Part shown: positions 1-8,719 of the stretch, in pieces
Numbering within the stretch: the stretch's first letter is position 1
Layout of the letters: each line of letters begins with the position of its first letter
DNA from: Priapulus caudatus
Lineage: Eukaryota; Priapulida; Priapulimorpha; Priapulimorphida; Priapulidae
DNA: 27,530 nucleotides
Reading direction: 5' to 3'
NCBI RefSeq assembly: GCF_000485595.1
Contig: NW_014578570.1
Coordinates: 13,115-40,644 of the forward strand
Position numbers and translations under genes: made by a program
Notes under the pieces: model-generated
Databases searched by the model: none
Seen by the model: the letters and a program-made list of their open reading frames with translations, nothing else
Told to the model about the DNA's origin: nothing

Positions 1-1199
1 TCACACACAGAATTTCAAAACGTGAATTTGCAATTCCGTAGCACACAACATTGGGCTGATCACCTGAAAAATACTGTCAAAACTTTGTCCGCCCGCGGGC
101 AACCAATAGCTGGGCGTCACGAGATCCACCGGTCTTCATGCAATCACTGCATCATCACTCGATCTAGTGCAATAGAATCAAATAAATCATTATTATATGA
201 ATGTCGTGACAATATATTTATTACATTGTTCGCTAGGCCTCCTACGTGGTTCTAGTCTACGGGGGGGGGGAAAGTGTTCAGGGGGGTGTGGGAGCGGCGC
301 TTCGTGCCCACCCGCCGCGCAAGCAGGACCCCTCCCTCTCCTCGTCCCCCCGGCGAATGGTGGAGGCTTCTTTGCCAGCTCTCAGTGTGAATCGTGGCAT
401 CGTTGGCGAGGAAGCTTGATGCGACCGCGGGGGAGGGCAGGAGGGGAGGGGGACCGAGGGGATGGCGGGTGGGGTGGGGGAGGGGCGGGGGAAGGCGTGT
501 TATAGGTTGTGACAATTACCAAGCTCAAAACCACTACTGCCCGAAAATAAGCAATCTCTCTCTGCTCTCTCTCTCTCTCTCTCTCTGGCTCGTCTCATCG
601 TCGTCTTTCCTCTCTCGTCTCCTTTCTCTTCTCTCGTCGCTCTCTCTCTCTTCTCTTCTCTCTGCTATCATGTCCTCTCTCTTCTCTCATCTCCACTTTC
701 GTCTACTGGCTCTCTTCTCCACACCACGACGTCTTCTCTTTCTCTCTGGCTCCTTATTTCTGCCGGCGTTTCCTCATTCTTAGCGGTACACACATACGAC
801 ACACCACACACTTGGCTCTCCTCGATCTCCGTCTCTCTCCTCATGCAACCGCTCTGCTATCTCCCACCGGCCTGGTCGTTTCCATCCCGCATAGGCATCT
901 CTCTCAGACAAAAAAAAGAAAAAAGAAAAAAAAAAGAAAGAAAAAAAAAAAAAAAAAAAGAACAAAAAAGCGAAAATATCTCCGCTCGTGTCGCTCGTCT
1001 CATGCACATTTGTAAACTTAACATTAATATGCTGTAGATATAGACGATGGCGATGTATGCTTAATATATGTCAGTTATAGATATTAATATGTATACTGGT
1101 ACTACCATATACATATACTATGTATATACGTTCATCTCTTCTGTTATCAATAACACTAACTTTTTCTTACGCAAAAAAAATACACCATACTAGTCACTA
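1..1199. other. Flanking sequence with simple repeats
   Basis: It includes a G-rich stretch (260-500), a (CT)n tract (545-735), an A-rich AAAAAGAAAG tract (908-962) and AT-rich sequence with ATATAC repeats (1070-1130). No gene was recognised. Confidence 0.6.
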
Positions 1200-1795
1200 G
1201 TTCATTTACCGATTAACACGGCGGACGAAGGCAGACCGTCGCTGGTGCACCATCTACACACACGAAATAAATCCATCCAACGGAAGAAGCCCGGCGCCGA
1301 TGCGCAGCTGGGCCCGGTTCGCCGCTGTTCGCGATCTGTACGGGTGGCGGCACCGCCTGCGGTGGACGCGGCGCTCCCACCTACGTGCAACACTCCGTAT
1401 TGTTTCTGGCCTAGGCGTCGCACATGTGGCGGCCATCCGTGCGCCGGAGGAATGCGGCGCCTCGAAATAGAAAGGTCGCAGCGCAGTCCTATGGTGTTGC
1501 GCGTCCGGCGGGGTGGCATAGTAGGATTGGAGCGCAGAATAACCAAAAAAAACAACGTTTCGGCGAGCGGCGACAGGGGCGACCACAAGTTCAAAAAGGG
1601 CAGGCGGAAAAAGGATGACGCCTCGGTCACCAAGAGTCGGCCAGACACATGGCGCCATACTGCCGGAATGACGGGCGACAGCCGATTTGAATGTGTGGGA
1701 CGGACAGTGGCGCGACTGGGAGTGGACAACGTGACAAAAGTATGGTTTCCTACGCTCTCGGCCCTCACCTTGCCACCAACCTGCACATCTCAACC
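1200..1795. other. GC-richer block, no gene recognised
   Basis: Non-repetitive sequence with long overlapping open frames on both strands (342 codons on plus including the CT tract, 194 and 179 on minus). None shows a recognised family, and the plus frame extends into pure CT repeat. A separate unrecognised gene cannot be excluded. Confidence 0.4.
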
Positions 1796-1799
1796 GTTG

Positions 1800-2190
1800 T
1801 CCCCTCTGTCTCAGTCTCTCTCGTCTCTCGTCTCATCGGTCTACTCTCTCTCTCTGCTCGTCTCTCTCTCTCTGCTGTCTCTCTTCGTGTCTCTCACTTC
1901 TGCTCTGCTCTCTCTGCTCTGCTCTCGCTCTCTGCTCTCTCGTTCTCTCTCTCTATCTCCTGCCTCCTCACCTCTGCTGCTTTCTCTCTCTATATCCTCA
2001 CCCTCAGCTCGTTCTCGATTTCTCTCTCTTTCTCTACTCTCCTCTCTCTCGTCTGTCTCTCTCTCTATCTCTCTGCCTCTCTCTCTACCTCTCACTCTCT
2101 CTCTTTCTCTCTCTATATCTCACCCTCGCTCTCTCTCATTTCTCTCTTTCTCTCTCTCTCTCTCTAACTATCTGCCTCTCTCCATTCTCA
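1800..2190. repeat. CT-rich microsatellite tract
   Basis: About 390 bp of (CT)n with TCTGCTCTC-type interruptions. Opposite strand bias to the AG-rich tract that follows. Confidence 0.9.
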
Positions 2191-2273
2191 GTAATCTGAC
2201 ATATATCTATAACTTCTATTCCCCTGATAATTATTGCATACGGCACAATTGTAACATACAAGGACAAGATTAG

Positions 2274-3030
2274 GTGGAGGGAAGGAGACACAGGGAACGG
2301 AGGAGGCAGGAGAGAGAGGAGGCAGAGAGAGAGGGAGAGACAGAGGGCGGGAGAGGAGGGAGAGACAGAGGGAGGGAGAGACAGAGGGAGGAAGAGGAGG
2401 TAGAGGGAGGGAGGGAGAGACAGGGGGAGAGAGAAGGTAGAGGGAAAGAGACTAGGGGAGAGGAGGTAGAGGGAAAGACAGACAAGGGGAGAGAGGAAGA
2501 AGAGGGAGAGAGACTGGGGGAGAGAGGAGGTAGAGGAGAGAGAAGGTAAGAGGAGAGAGGAGGTAGAGGGAGAGACAGACAGGGGATAGAGGAAGTAGAG
2601 GGAGAGAGACTGGGGGAGAGAGGAGGTAGAGGGAGAGACAGACAGGGGGAGAAAGGAGGTAGAGGGAGAGAGAAAGGTACGATGGAGAGTCTAGACAAGG
2701 GGGAGAGAGGAGGTAGAGGGAGAGACAGACAGGAGGAGAGAAGGTAAAGGGAGAGAGACTGGGGGAGAGAGGAGGTAAAGCGCAGAGACAGACAGGGGGA
2801 GAGAGAAGGTAGGAGGGAGAGACAGACAGGGGTGAGAAAGGTAAAGGGAGAAGAGACTGGGGAGAGAGGGAGGTAAAGGGAGAGACAGACAGGGAGAGAG
2901 TAAGGTAGAGGGAGAGACAGATCAGGGGGAGAGTAAGGTTAAAGGGAGAGAGACGTGGGACGAGAGGAGGTACAAGGGCAGAGACAGACAGGGGGAGAGA
3001 GAAGGTAGAGGGAGAGAGACTGGGATGGTT
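2274..3030. repeat. AG-rich minisatellite
   Basis: Imperfect units of GGTAGAGGGAGAGACAGACA + GGGGGAGAGAGG, alternating with GGAGAGAGACTGGGGGAGAG, give purine-only stretches for 750 bp. All open frames here are repeat artefacts. Confidence 0.9.
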
Positions 3031-3059
3031 GAACTCTCTTGTTACCACCTCCTCACCAA

Positions 3060-3595
3060 ACACGAAGAAAAAGAACAACTAAACCGAAAAAATAAACACC
3101 CATCGCCTGAGCAGTGCGCGCCAAGCCTGCGGACGGCGCCCGCACCTCACCGGCGCCACCTGTAAAACCACAGTGGCGCCAAGTAGAAACCGGCATCGCC
3201 CACGCGACTCTCTCGACCCTCGCGCTCCCAGTCTCGAGACAAATCGAGAGCCGTGGACGGGTATCGACAGCTCGCGAATCCGCCTGCGGCAGGGGGGCCA
3301 CCACTCGGCCCTCTCGTCCCCGCGCGCACTGCGCTGGTATTTGCATCTTCGAAAAAGTCGGCGACGACGCCGCCGTCGTTGCGCGACACCCCCCTTGCCT
3401 GGCGGCACCCGGTGCCGTGCGCAGCGCGACGGCATCGCAACATGGCCGCCGTCGTCGCGCGTGGCGACGTCGTCGTGGAATGAAGTCTGCGTCCGTAGTA
3501 TATCTGCGTACGGTCTGTCCGGCCGTCACTCTGCCGCTCTCGGCCATGGAACCCGATGAGGTCATCACCATCTCTGCTCTTCTCCATGATCTTCC
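3060..3595. other. GC-richer block downstream of RSK, no gene recognised
   Basis: About 500 bp of non-repetitive GC-rich sequence with overlapping open frames on both strands (up to ~190 codons). I found no domain, splice pattern or codon signal that decides for a gene. It contains GGCGCCACCTGTAAAACC and AGTGGCGCCAAG, related to the motif families elsewhere. It could be UTR or flanking DNA. Confidence 0.45.
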
Positions 3596-3599
3596 CTTC

Positions 3600-3647
3600 T
3601 CTCCCTGCTTTTCATCTCTTCTCTCATGCTCTCTCATCTCTCTCTCA

Positions 3648-3682
<35 letters not shown>

Positions 3683-3790
3683 TTCTCTCTCTCTCTGCTG
3701 CTCTCTCTCTCTCTCTTGTCTCTCCCCCTCTCTCTCTCTGTCTCTCCCTCTTTCTGTTTATCACCCCCTTCTCTCTCAATATGCGGTGAT
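3600..3790. repeat. (CT)n microsatellite
   Basis: CT dinucleotide repeat with short interruptions. Confidence 0.9.
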
Positions 3791-3794
3791 GCTC

Positions 3795-4124
3795 CCTCCT
3801 CTATCATGGCTGCAGCTCCTCTCTCCTCCTCCCTCTCCGCAGTGGCTCCTCATCTTTCTCTCCTCCACCTCTGTGACGGCTTCCTCTTTCTGCGGAGGCA
3901 CCCCTCTCTCTCTCCTCTCCAAGTCAGCTCCCTCCCTCTCTCGTCCCTCTCTGAGGAGATTCCCCCTGTTTCTCTCTCCTCCATCTCCGCAGTGGCGCCC
4001 CCTCTCTCCCCCATCTCCGCAGTGGCGCCCCCTCTCTCCTCCGTTTCTGCGGTGGCGCCCCCTCTCTCCTCCGTTTCTGCGGTGGCGCCACCTCTCTCCT
4101 CCGTTTCTGCGGTGGCGCCACCTC
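3795..4124 (-). repeat. GC-rich minisatellite in the RSK 3' UTR region
   Basis: Five to six units of ~30 bp, typified by TCCGTTTCTGCGGTGGCGCC + CCCTCTCTCC, sit right after the stop codon. Less regular related units (CTCCGCAGTGGCTCC, TCTGCGGAGGCACC) extend back to about 3835. They share the GGTGGCGCCACC core seen around exon a. Confidence 0.85.
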
Positions 4125-4253
4125 TCAGTCGTTGGAGCTCTTGGATCCGGGTTTGTTCTTGCGGCGTTGAGCGAGGTTCGAAGCGTTGATTGGCAGCAGG
4201 GAGGGGAGGTCGCCCTGCTCGCTCAACGCCTTAAACGTCGCTGACATCGCCCC
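4125..4253 (-). CDS. RPS6KA: RSK exon j: terminal exon with ERK-docking tail and stop
   Basis: The exon has 42 codons plus TGA in phase 0. It opens GAMSATFKAL, matching GAMAATYSAL of vertebrate RSK, the autoinhibitory C-terminal helix region. NLAQRRKNK follows; this is the ERK-docking motif (LAQRRxxK in human RSKs). The protein then ends KPGSKSSND, so the usual C-terminal PDZ ligand (Ser-Thr-x-Leu) is absent. The acceptor is CCGCCAG at 4254 onward. Diverged copies of this exon's 5' part with acceptor lie upstream at about 4450-4520 and 4690-4720, and a fragment near 5045. The next bases after the stop enter a GC-rich minisatellite that forms the start of the 3' UTR. No clear AATAAA was found on this strand within about 3 kb downstream. 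Confidence 0.95.
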   Translation of the reverse strand, partial: GAMSATFKALSEQGDLPSLLPINASNLAQRRKNKPGSKSSND

Positions 4254-4299
4254 CTGGCGGAGAGAGAGAGAAAGAATGTTACTAAAATAAAGCTATTGG

Positions 4300-4345
4300 A
4301 AAAAAATAAAAAAAAATAAAAAAAAATAAAAATAAAAAATGAATA
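4300..4345. repeat. (AAAAAT)n tract
   Basis: A-rich simple repeat AAAAATAAAAAAAAATAAAA between exon j and its upstream copies. Confidence 0.85.
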
Positions 4346-4429
4346 AACTTATAATTCTACTTGCGAAAATTAATTGAAGATGCATTGATCGAAAAACAAT
4401 TGAATTAACAATAAGGTGACGCCCTCTGG

Positions 4430-5075
4430 CGGCGGAGAGAGATAACGCTGATGGGCAGCAGGGAGAGAAGGTCGCCCTGCTCGCTCAACGTCGTAAACGT
4501 CGCCGACATCGCCCCCCTGGTGGCAGCGACGAGAGAAAGAGAGACAAAGTTAATGACGCTGCAATTGCTTGCTTGGGGCGCACGCTCGTTTGGAGAGGCG
4601 AAAATAAATTGAGGATGTATCGATCGAAGAAAACCGATTGAATTAACTATGAGGTAACGCCCTCTGGTGGCGGAGAGAGATAACGTTGATGGGCAGGAGG
4701 GAGGGACATCGACCCCTGGTGGCGGCAACGAGAGAGAGAAACAAAGAGAGGAAAAGTTGGTGACACTGCGATTGCTTGGGGGGTAACACACAATGGAGCG
4801 CTAGCGATTGAAGAAAACGATCGTGATGGAGACGGAGAGTGAAAGAAACTTTAGTGAGAAGAAAGAGAGAGAGAAGGTTAGTGCTGCCACGATCGCTTGC
4901 TTGGGGCGCGCGCTCGTTTTGGAGATGGGGTGGGGGCGAAAAATAAAGATCTAAACATAAATATAACATACATAATGAAGAGCTATCGATTGAAGAAACC
5001 AATGGTGATAACAATGAGGTGACGCCCTCCGGTGGCAGAGAGAGATAACGTTGGCGAGTGGACGAGCGCATACGA
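4430..5075 (-). pseudogene. Diverged tandem copies of RSK terminal exon 5' part
   Basis: A ~210-bp unit (exon-like part, acceptor CCACCAGGGG, then GAGAGAAAGAGAG, GCTTGCTTGGGGCGCACGCT and AATAAA-type sequence) is repeated upstream of exon j. Copy 2 (about 4448-4516) reads GAMSATFTTLSEQGDLLSLL only if one surplus G at the acceptor is ignored. It loses the docking motif and ends RASPYC stop. Copy 3 (about 4680-4715) reads GSMSLPPAHQRYLS and has an internal deletion. A fragment remains near 5030-5060. Confidence 0.8.
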
Positions 5076-5122
5076 GGTTACTGCGCGGCGTGCGTCAGCG
5101 ACCTTACGACCTCGCGACCACT

Positions 5123-5233
5123 TATGACGTTACTGCGCTTATGACATTACTGCACTTATGACGTTACTGCGCTTATGACATTACTGCACTTATGACGTTA
5201 CTGCACTTATGACGTTACTGCGCTTATGACTTA
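5123..5233. repeat. 17-bp tandem repeat CTTATGACGTTACTGCG
   Basis: About 6.5 units alternate between TGACGTTA with TGCG and TGACATTA with TGCA. The TGACGT core resembles a CRE half-site. Confidence 0.85.
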
Positions 5234-6018
5234 CAGGGCACGAAATTCTGATTTTTTGCACCGGCCCAGAGGGCTGGTAAGTTGGTAACAGCAATTTTTT
5301 ACCAGCCCTCACCATAATTTACCAGCTCTTGTAACATGTGTTTTGCACGTGTTACATGAATTAGTCAGTGCAGCTAGACTAGTAGTTGTTTTAGTCATAG
5401 TCTAGCTAGACAGAGCGTCGCTTCTGGCGGCTACATTGATGTATTAGGGAGAATTGTAAACGTGGTTAGGTTAGGCAGTTTCTAGGGTCATTGTGAAATG
5501 GGAGGTAGGACGCGGTCGGGGAGAACGGGTACATGTGCGTGGTGCATGTGGTTTGTAGGAGTTTTAGGGGAATATATAGAGAGAGATGTAAGAGTAGGGG
5601 AGGAGTCTGGTTCTGGTCGCGGAAGGAGGCACACGCGCGTATGTGCGTGTGCGCGTGTCTTTGTCTCTCTGTGAAAGTTGTGAGATATTAAAGTTTATTA
5701 CGGTTACAACGCAAGTTTGAATTTATATCATCATTCCAACGTTACACCCTCGCAAATTTTGTTTGAAAATCAATGTCATGTTTCACGCTTGCATTCTCGA
5801 TTTCAAATTTGTAAAATGTTGATAAATTATGGCACGATATCCTTCAGGTAAAACAGTAATATAGATAATTTTCTCATTAATGGTATAAATATAAATGTTG
5901 GTACTCGCTAGCACGGCTGAAACCACCGGCTCGGAGGGCTGGTGTTTTGCCAGTGTTCCCGGCCCTCCAAATAATTTGCCGGCATATGCCGGTGGGCCGG
6001 TGCTAATTTCGCGCCCTG
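5234..6018. mobile_element. Possible DNA transposon bounded by CAGGGC termini
   Basis: CAGGGCACGAAATT at 5234-5247 is matched inverted by the minus strand at 6005-6018 (CAGGGCGCGAAATT, 13 of 14), and GCACCGGCCCA (5258-5268) is inverted at 5993-6003. CAGGG ends are typical of hAT elements, but no 8-bp target duplication is visible and there is no transposase. An LTR-like segment lies inside. Confidence 0.35.
5330..5746 (+). mobile_element. Possible solo LTR
   Basis: The segment begins TGTAAC and ends GTTACA (short inverted ends, TG..CA). It has a T/G-rich body and an ATTAAA signal near 5689-5694 close to the 3' end. No second LTR, primer site or coding sequence is present, and the flanking five bases do not match, so the call is tentative. 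Confidence 0.3.
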
Positions 6019-6059
6019 AACATTCAACTGCTTTCCCCTTTTCTGAAAAGATCCTTATT

Positions 6060-6275
6060 TTGAAACAATGCAGCGTTTCACATTGCACCATGGCAGCATT
6101 ACAACATTGCATCGCAGCAAATTGCAACATCATGGCATTGTAAAACTGCAGCTATGAAACATTGAAGGATTGCAGAATTGCAGCATCGCAATATGGCAGC
6201 ATTACAACATTGCAACACCACAACATTGCAAAACTGCAGCCATGAAACAATGAAGGATTGCAGCATTGCCGCATA
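6060..6275. repeat. Degenerate GCAGCATTACAACATTGCA repeat
   Basis: Short GCA/TTGCA-rich units form a two-fold ~105-bp tandem. CATTACAACATTGCA, AAAACTGCAGC and AGGATTGCAG occur in the same order from about 6096 and again from about 6201. Confidence 0.75.
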
Positions 6276-6380
6276 TTCGAAGCTGTTACTGCACTAAAAA
6301 TAAACTGTCATCAGTACATGTATTTGTATCTGAATTACATGCAATAAAGATTTAATAATAAAATAAAAATAATAATTGGG

Positions 6381-6780
6381 CAATGATCAGATGGATCTGC
6401 AATGTCACAATCAAGGATTTGGCCCCTTCTAACGAGCTGCTGGGCAGATTGGGTATCTTGGACCTTGATGTCATATTACGTGAGAGAAGACTCCGCTGGT
6501 ATGGCCATGTTCAGCGCTCCACCGATGCCATCAAGACACTGGGTGAAGTTCAAGTTGTTGGTGTAAGGAGACGTGGGAGGCCGAAGATGTCTTGGAAAGA
6601 GGTTGTGAAGTAGGATAGGAAACAGTGGAATCTCTCCGCTGTAGACCCCTTGCACCGTGTCATATGGAGAGCAAGCGTGAGAGCTGCCAAAACTGGACCG
6701 AGCCAGATTCCCGGAGTGGGTTCTACTGATGTGGATTTAAACCCTTGAGTCCAGTATAAAATAAAGAAACCGAAAACAGC
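6381..6780 (+). mobile_element. 3' fragment of a non-LTR retrotransposon (reverse-transcriptase C-terminus)
   Basis: Plus-strand translation gives MIRWICNVTIKDLAPSNELL, then RLRWYGHVQRS, then [15 protein letters not shown]. This RWxC / RLRWxGHV / GRGRPxxTW series is characteristic of the tail of LINE-type reverse-transcriptase ORFs in invertebrates. A TAG at 6611-6613 interrupts the frame, but the same frame continues ([20 protein letters not shown]) to a TGA at 6746-6748. An A-rich tail (TAAAATAAAGAAACC) follows. The element is 5'-truncated and antisense to the kinase gene. Its tail ends only a few bases from the exon i donor. Confidence 0.75.
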
Positions 6781-6792
6781 AACAAACAATAC

Positions 6793-6930
6793 CTTGACGG
6801 CGGAGGCATCGTGGAAGGCTAGCTGTAGCTGGGGTAGGGTCGCACGATGAGCGAGCCAGGGATGTCGCAAAGCTTGCTGTGCAGTAAGCCGCTGCGCCGG
6901 ATCAACGTGCAGCATCGCTCGCACGAGGTC
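6793..6930 (-). CDS. RPS6KA: RSK exon i: end of C-terminal kinase domain
   Basis: Exactly 46 codons in phase 0. It opens [17 protein letters not shown], then [17 protein letters not shown], the last helices of the CaMK-type fold including the conserved Arg of the DPxQR motif. It ends FHDASAVK, corresponding to QDAPHLVK of vertebrate RSK. The acceptor is CTTGCAG at 6931 onward and the donor is AAG|GTATTG at 6787-6792. The acceptor and the first four exon bases form the outer tip of a large inverted repeat (6927-7281). The donor lies only a few bases from the 3' tail of an antisense retrotransposon remnant. The intron before this exon is 9.9 kb, the longest in the window. Confidence 0.96.
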
Positions 6931-7153
6931 CTGCAAGATGTTAATTATGTTAATTATATTAATTATATTAATGTCAACGTCGTCATCGTTGTCATTATTA
7001 ACATCAACTTAATCATCATCATCATCAATGTCTTCATCATCATCATCATCATCATCATGACCATCATCAAGATGATGATGGTCATGATGATGATGATGAT
7101 GATGACAATGATGATGATTATGTTGATGGTGATGAAGATAATGATGGTGATGT

Positions 7154-7184
<31 letters not shown>

Positions 7185-7281
7185 AAAGACATTGATGATG
7201 ATGATGAAGTTGATGTTAATAATGACAACGATGACGACGTTGACATTAATATAATTAATATAATTAACATCTTGCAGGACC
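6927..7281. repeat. Large imperfect palindrome including exon i acceptor
   Basis: The left arm from 6927 (GGTCCTGCAAGATGTTAATT...) reappears inverted ending at 7281 (...AACATCTTGCAGGACC). About 100 bp of unique-looking arm (TAATGTCAACGTCGTCATCG is in both) match, apart from one extra 9-bp TTAATTATG unit on the left. The centre is (CAT)n followed by (ATG)n. The arm tips hold the exon i acceptor and its first four exon bases, so an inverted copy of the splice acceptor faces the other way. Confidence 0.92.
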
Positions 7282-7391
7282 ACCATCATCATCATGAACA
7301 CCAACGTTATCATCAGAATCATCATCAATGTTAACATCATCATCATTATTGTTATCATTGTCGTCGTCGTCGTCGTCATTAAAGGCCAAGA
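7282..7391. repeat. Interrupted CAT/GTC trinucleotide tract
   Basis: CATCATCAT and GTCGTCGTC runs continue from the palindrome. Not coding. Confidence 0.8.
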
Positions 7392-8015
7392 CACACTGCA
7401 GCGACAACGACCGACCGTAACGGTAATGGCGATGTCACGTGCCGATGGAAACGGCTGTGATTGGCCATTTGTAAAGTGTCGCCGGCGACAGTCGCTGGGA
7501 AATAGAAACGTTTCTAAATATTTTTGTCGTCGAGGTTGTCGCCGGTCGTCGTCGCGTCAGTGTGCAATGGCTCATAGGAAACAATAGTTTCTAATTTTCT
7601 GAAAAGTCGTTTGTTTATAATTTTATGACAACAATGCTAGCCAGGAAGTAGACTGGTCCCCAGCGCTAAACTCGCACCGCCTGTCAGAAATAGTGGGGCC
7701 GCGAACCCATCTAACCAAAACGTGCAAGGCTACGGTCAGCCATCAGACGTGATTATGTGCGCGTTCGTATAATATGCTGCGTATATATTACTTTATTATA
7801 TTATCGTTATACATAGAGCGTTTTTACAGCAATTTATTTAGCAGCAGCAGGAGTTTTTTGCCGTTTGCTCGTGTATGCCACTGGCACTGGCAATGTGGTG
7901 AGTGCTGGGTGAACTTTGTCGTTACGGTAGGTCGTTGTCGCTGCAGTGTGGCTGCGCCAGTCGCCGCGACTGTTGTCGTTTGTCGGTACGGTCCCACACT
8001 GCAGCGACAACGACC
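7392..8015. mobile_element. Inverted-repeat pair of a DNA-transposon-like element
   Basis: The 31-bp sequence beginning CACACTGCAGCGACAACGAC at 7392-7422 returns inverted at 7920-7950 with 30 of 31 bases matching. A third, 21-bp copy in direct orientation lies at 7995-8015. The ~500-bp interior has no transposase, so a non-autonomous element (MITE-like) is the best reading. No target-site duplication could be matched at the ends. Confidence 0.5.
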
Positions 8016-8084
8016 TCTTTGCCTTTAGCCTGCTCACTGACGACCGGTCGCCTTATTCACACGCTGCGTGGGCTAATCCAACAC

Positions 8085-8320
8085 TCCACCGCCTCCTCCT
8101 CCCTCGGCCCTCATCCGCCGCCTCCCCCTCTTCCTCTCTCGCCCCTCCTCCGCCGCCTCCCCTCTTCCTTCTCCGCCTCTTCCCCTCTTCCTTCTTCGCC
8201 TCTTCCCCTCTTCCTCATCCGCCTTCTCCTCTCTCGCCCCTCCTCCGCCGCCTCCCCCTCTTCCTTCTCCGCCTCCTCTCCCTCTTCCTCCTCCGCCTCC
8301 TCCCCTTTGCTCAGGACGAG
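8085..8320. repeat. CCTCTTCCTCCTCCGCC-type tandem tract
   Basis: A pyrimidine-rich imperfect repeat with units near CCTCCCCCTCTTCCTTCTCC and GCCTC. Open frames in it are low-complexity. Confidence 0.85.
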
Positions 8321-8473
8321 CCGACTGAGAAGCCAAACTTTCGTGAGCAGCAATTTTAAATTGACTGCCACTGGCGGCGAGTCCACGGCTGCTATCCTCA
8401 CCGGAATAGCATCGCGCACGCAGCTTTTTCTATATACCGGCCGTTCGATTAATGCAGCTCTCCTCCTCTCTCT

Positions 8474-8624
8474 TTGTGTGTGTGTGTGCGCGTGTGCATG
8501 CGTGCGTGCGTGTGTGTGTGCGTGTGCGTATGTGCGTGTGTGTGTGCGTGCGTGCGTGTGTGTGTGCGTGTGTGTGCGTGTGTGTGTGTGCGTGCGTGAT
8601 TGTGTGTGTGCGTGCGTGATTGTG

Positions 8625-8668
<44 letters not shown>

Positions 8669-8680
8669 TGAGTGCGTACG
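8474..8680. repeat. (TG)n/(TGCG)n microsatellite
   Basis: About 200 bp of mixed GTGTGTGC and GCGT tetramers, changing to pure (GCGT)n near 8625-8670. The same tetramer forms the spacers of the exon g array. Confidence 0.92.
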
Positions 8681-8719
8681 TGGGTGTGTCTATCTCTCCC
8701 CCCTTCCCCCGCCCGCTCA

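Noticed and set aside
1202-1793. An additional last exon of the kinase (minus-strand FFGYSALQS looked like ATYSALN)
   Set aside because: There is no acceptor and no LAQRR motif; the true terminal exon with both was found at 4253-4125.
1245-2273. 342-codon plus-strand open frame as a gene
   Set aside because: The second half is pure CT repeat read as Ser/Leu, the first half has no recognised domain, and equally long frames exist on the opposite strand.
3114-4244. 376-codon plus-strand open frame as a gene
   Set aside because: It runs through the CT microsatellite and the minisatellite and overlaps the kinase terminal exon antisense.
6847-7394. Ile/Met/Asn-rich proteins on both strands
   Set aside because: They are translations of the palindromic CAT/ATG repeat, which gives near-identical peptides on each strand.
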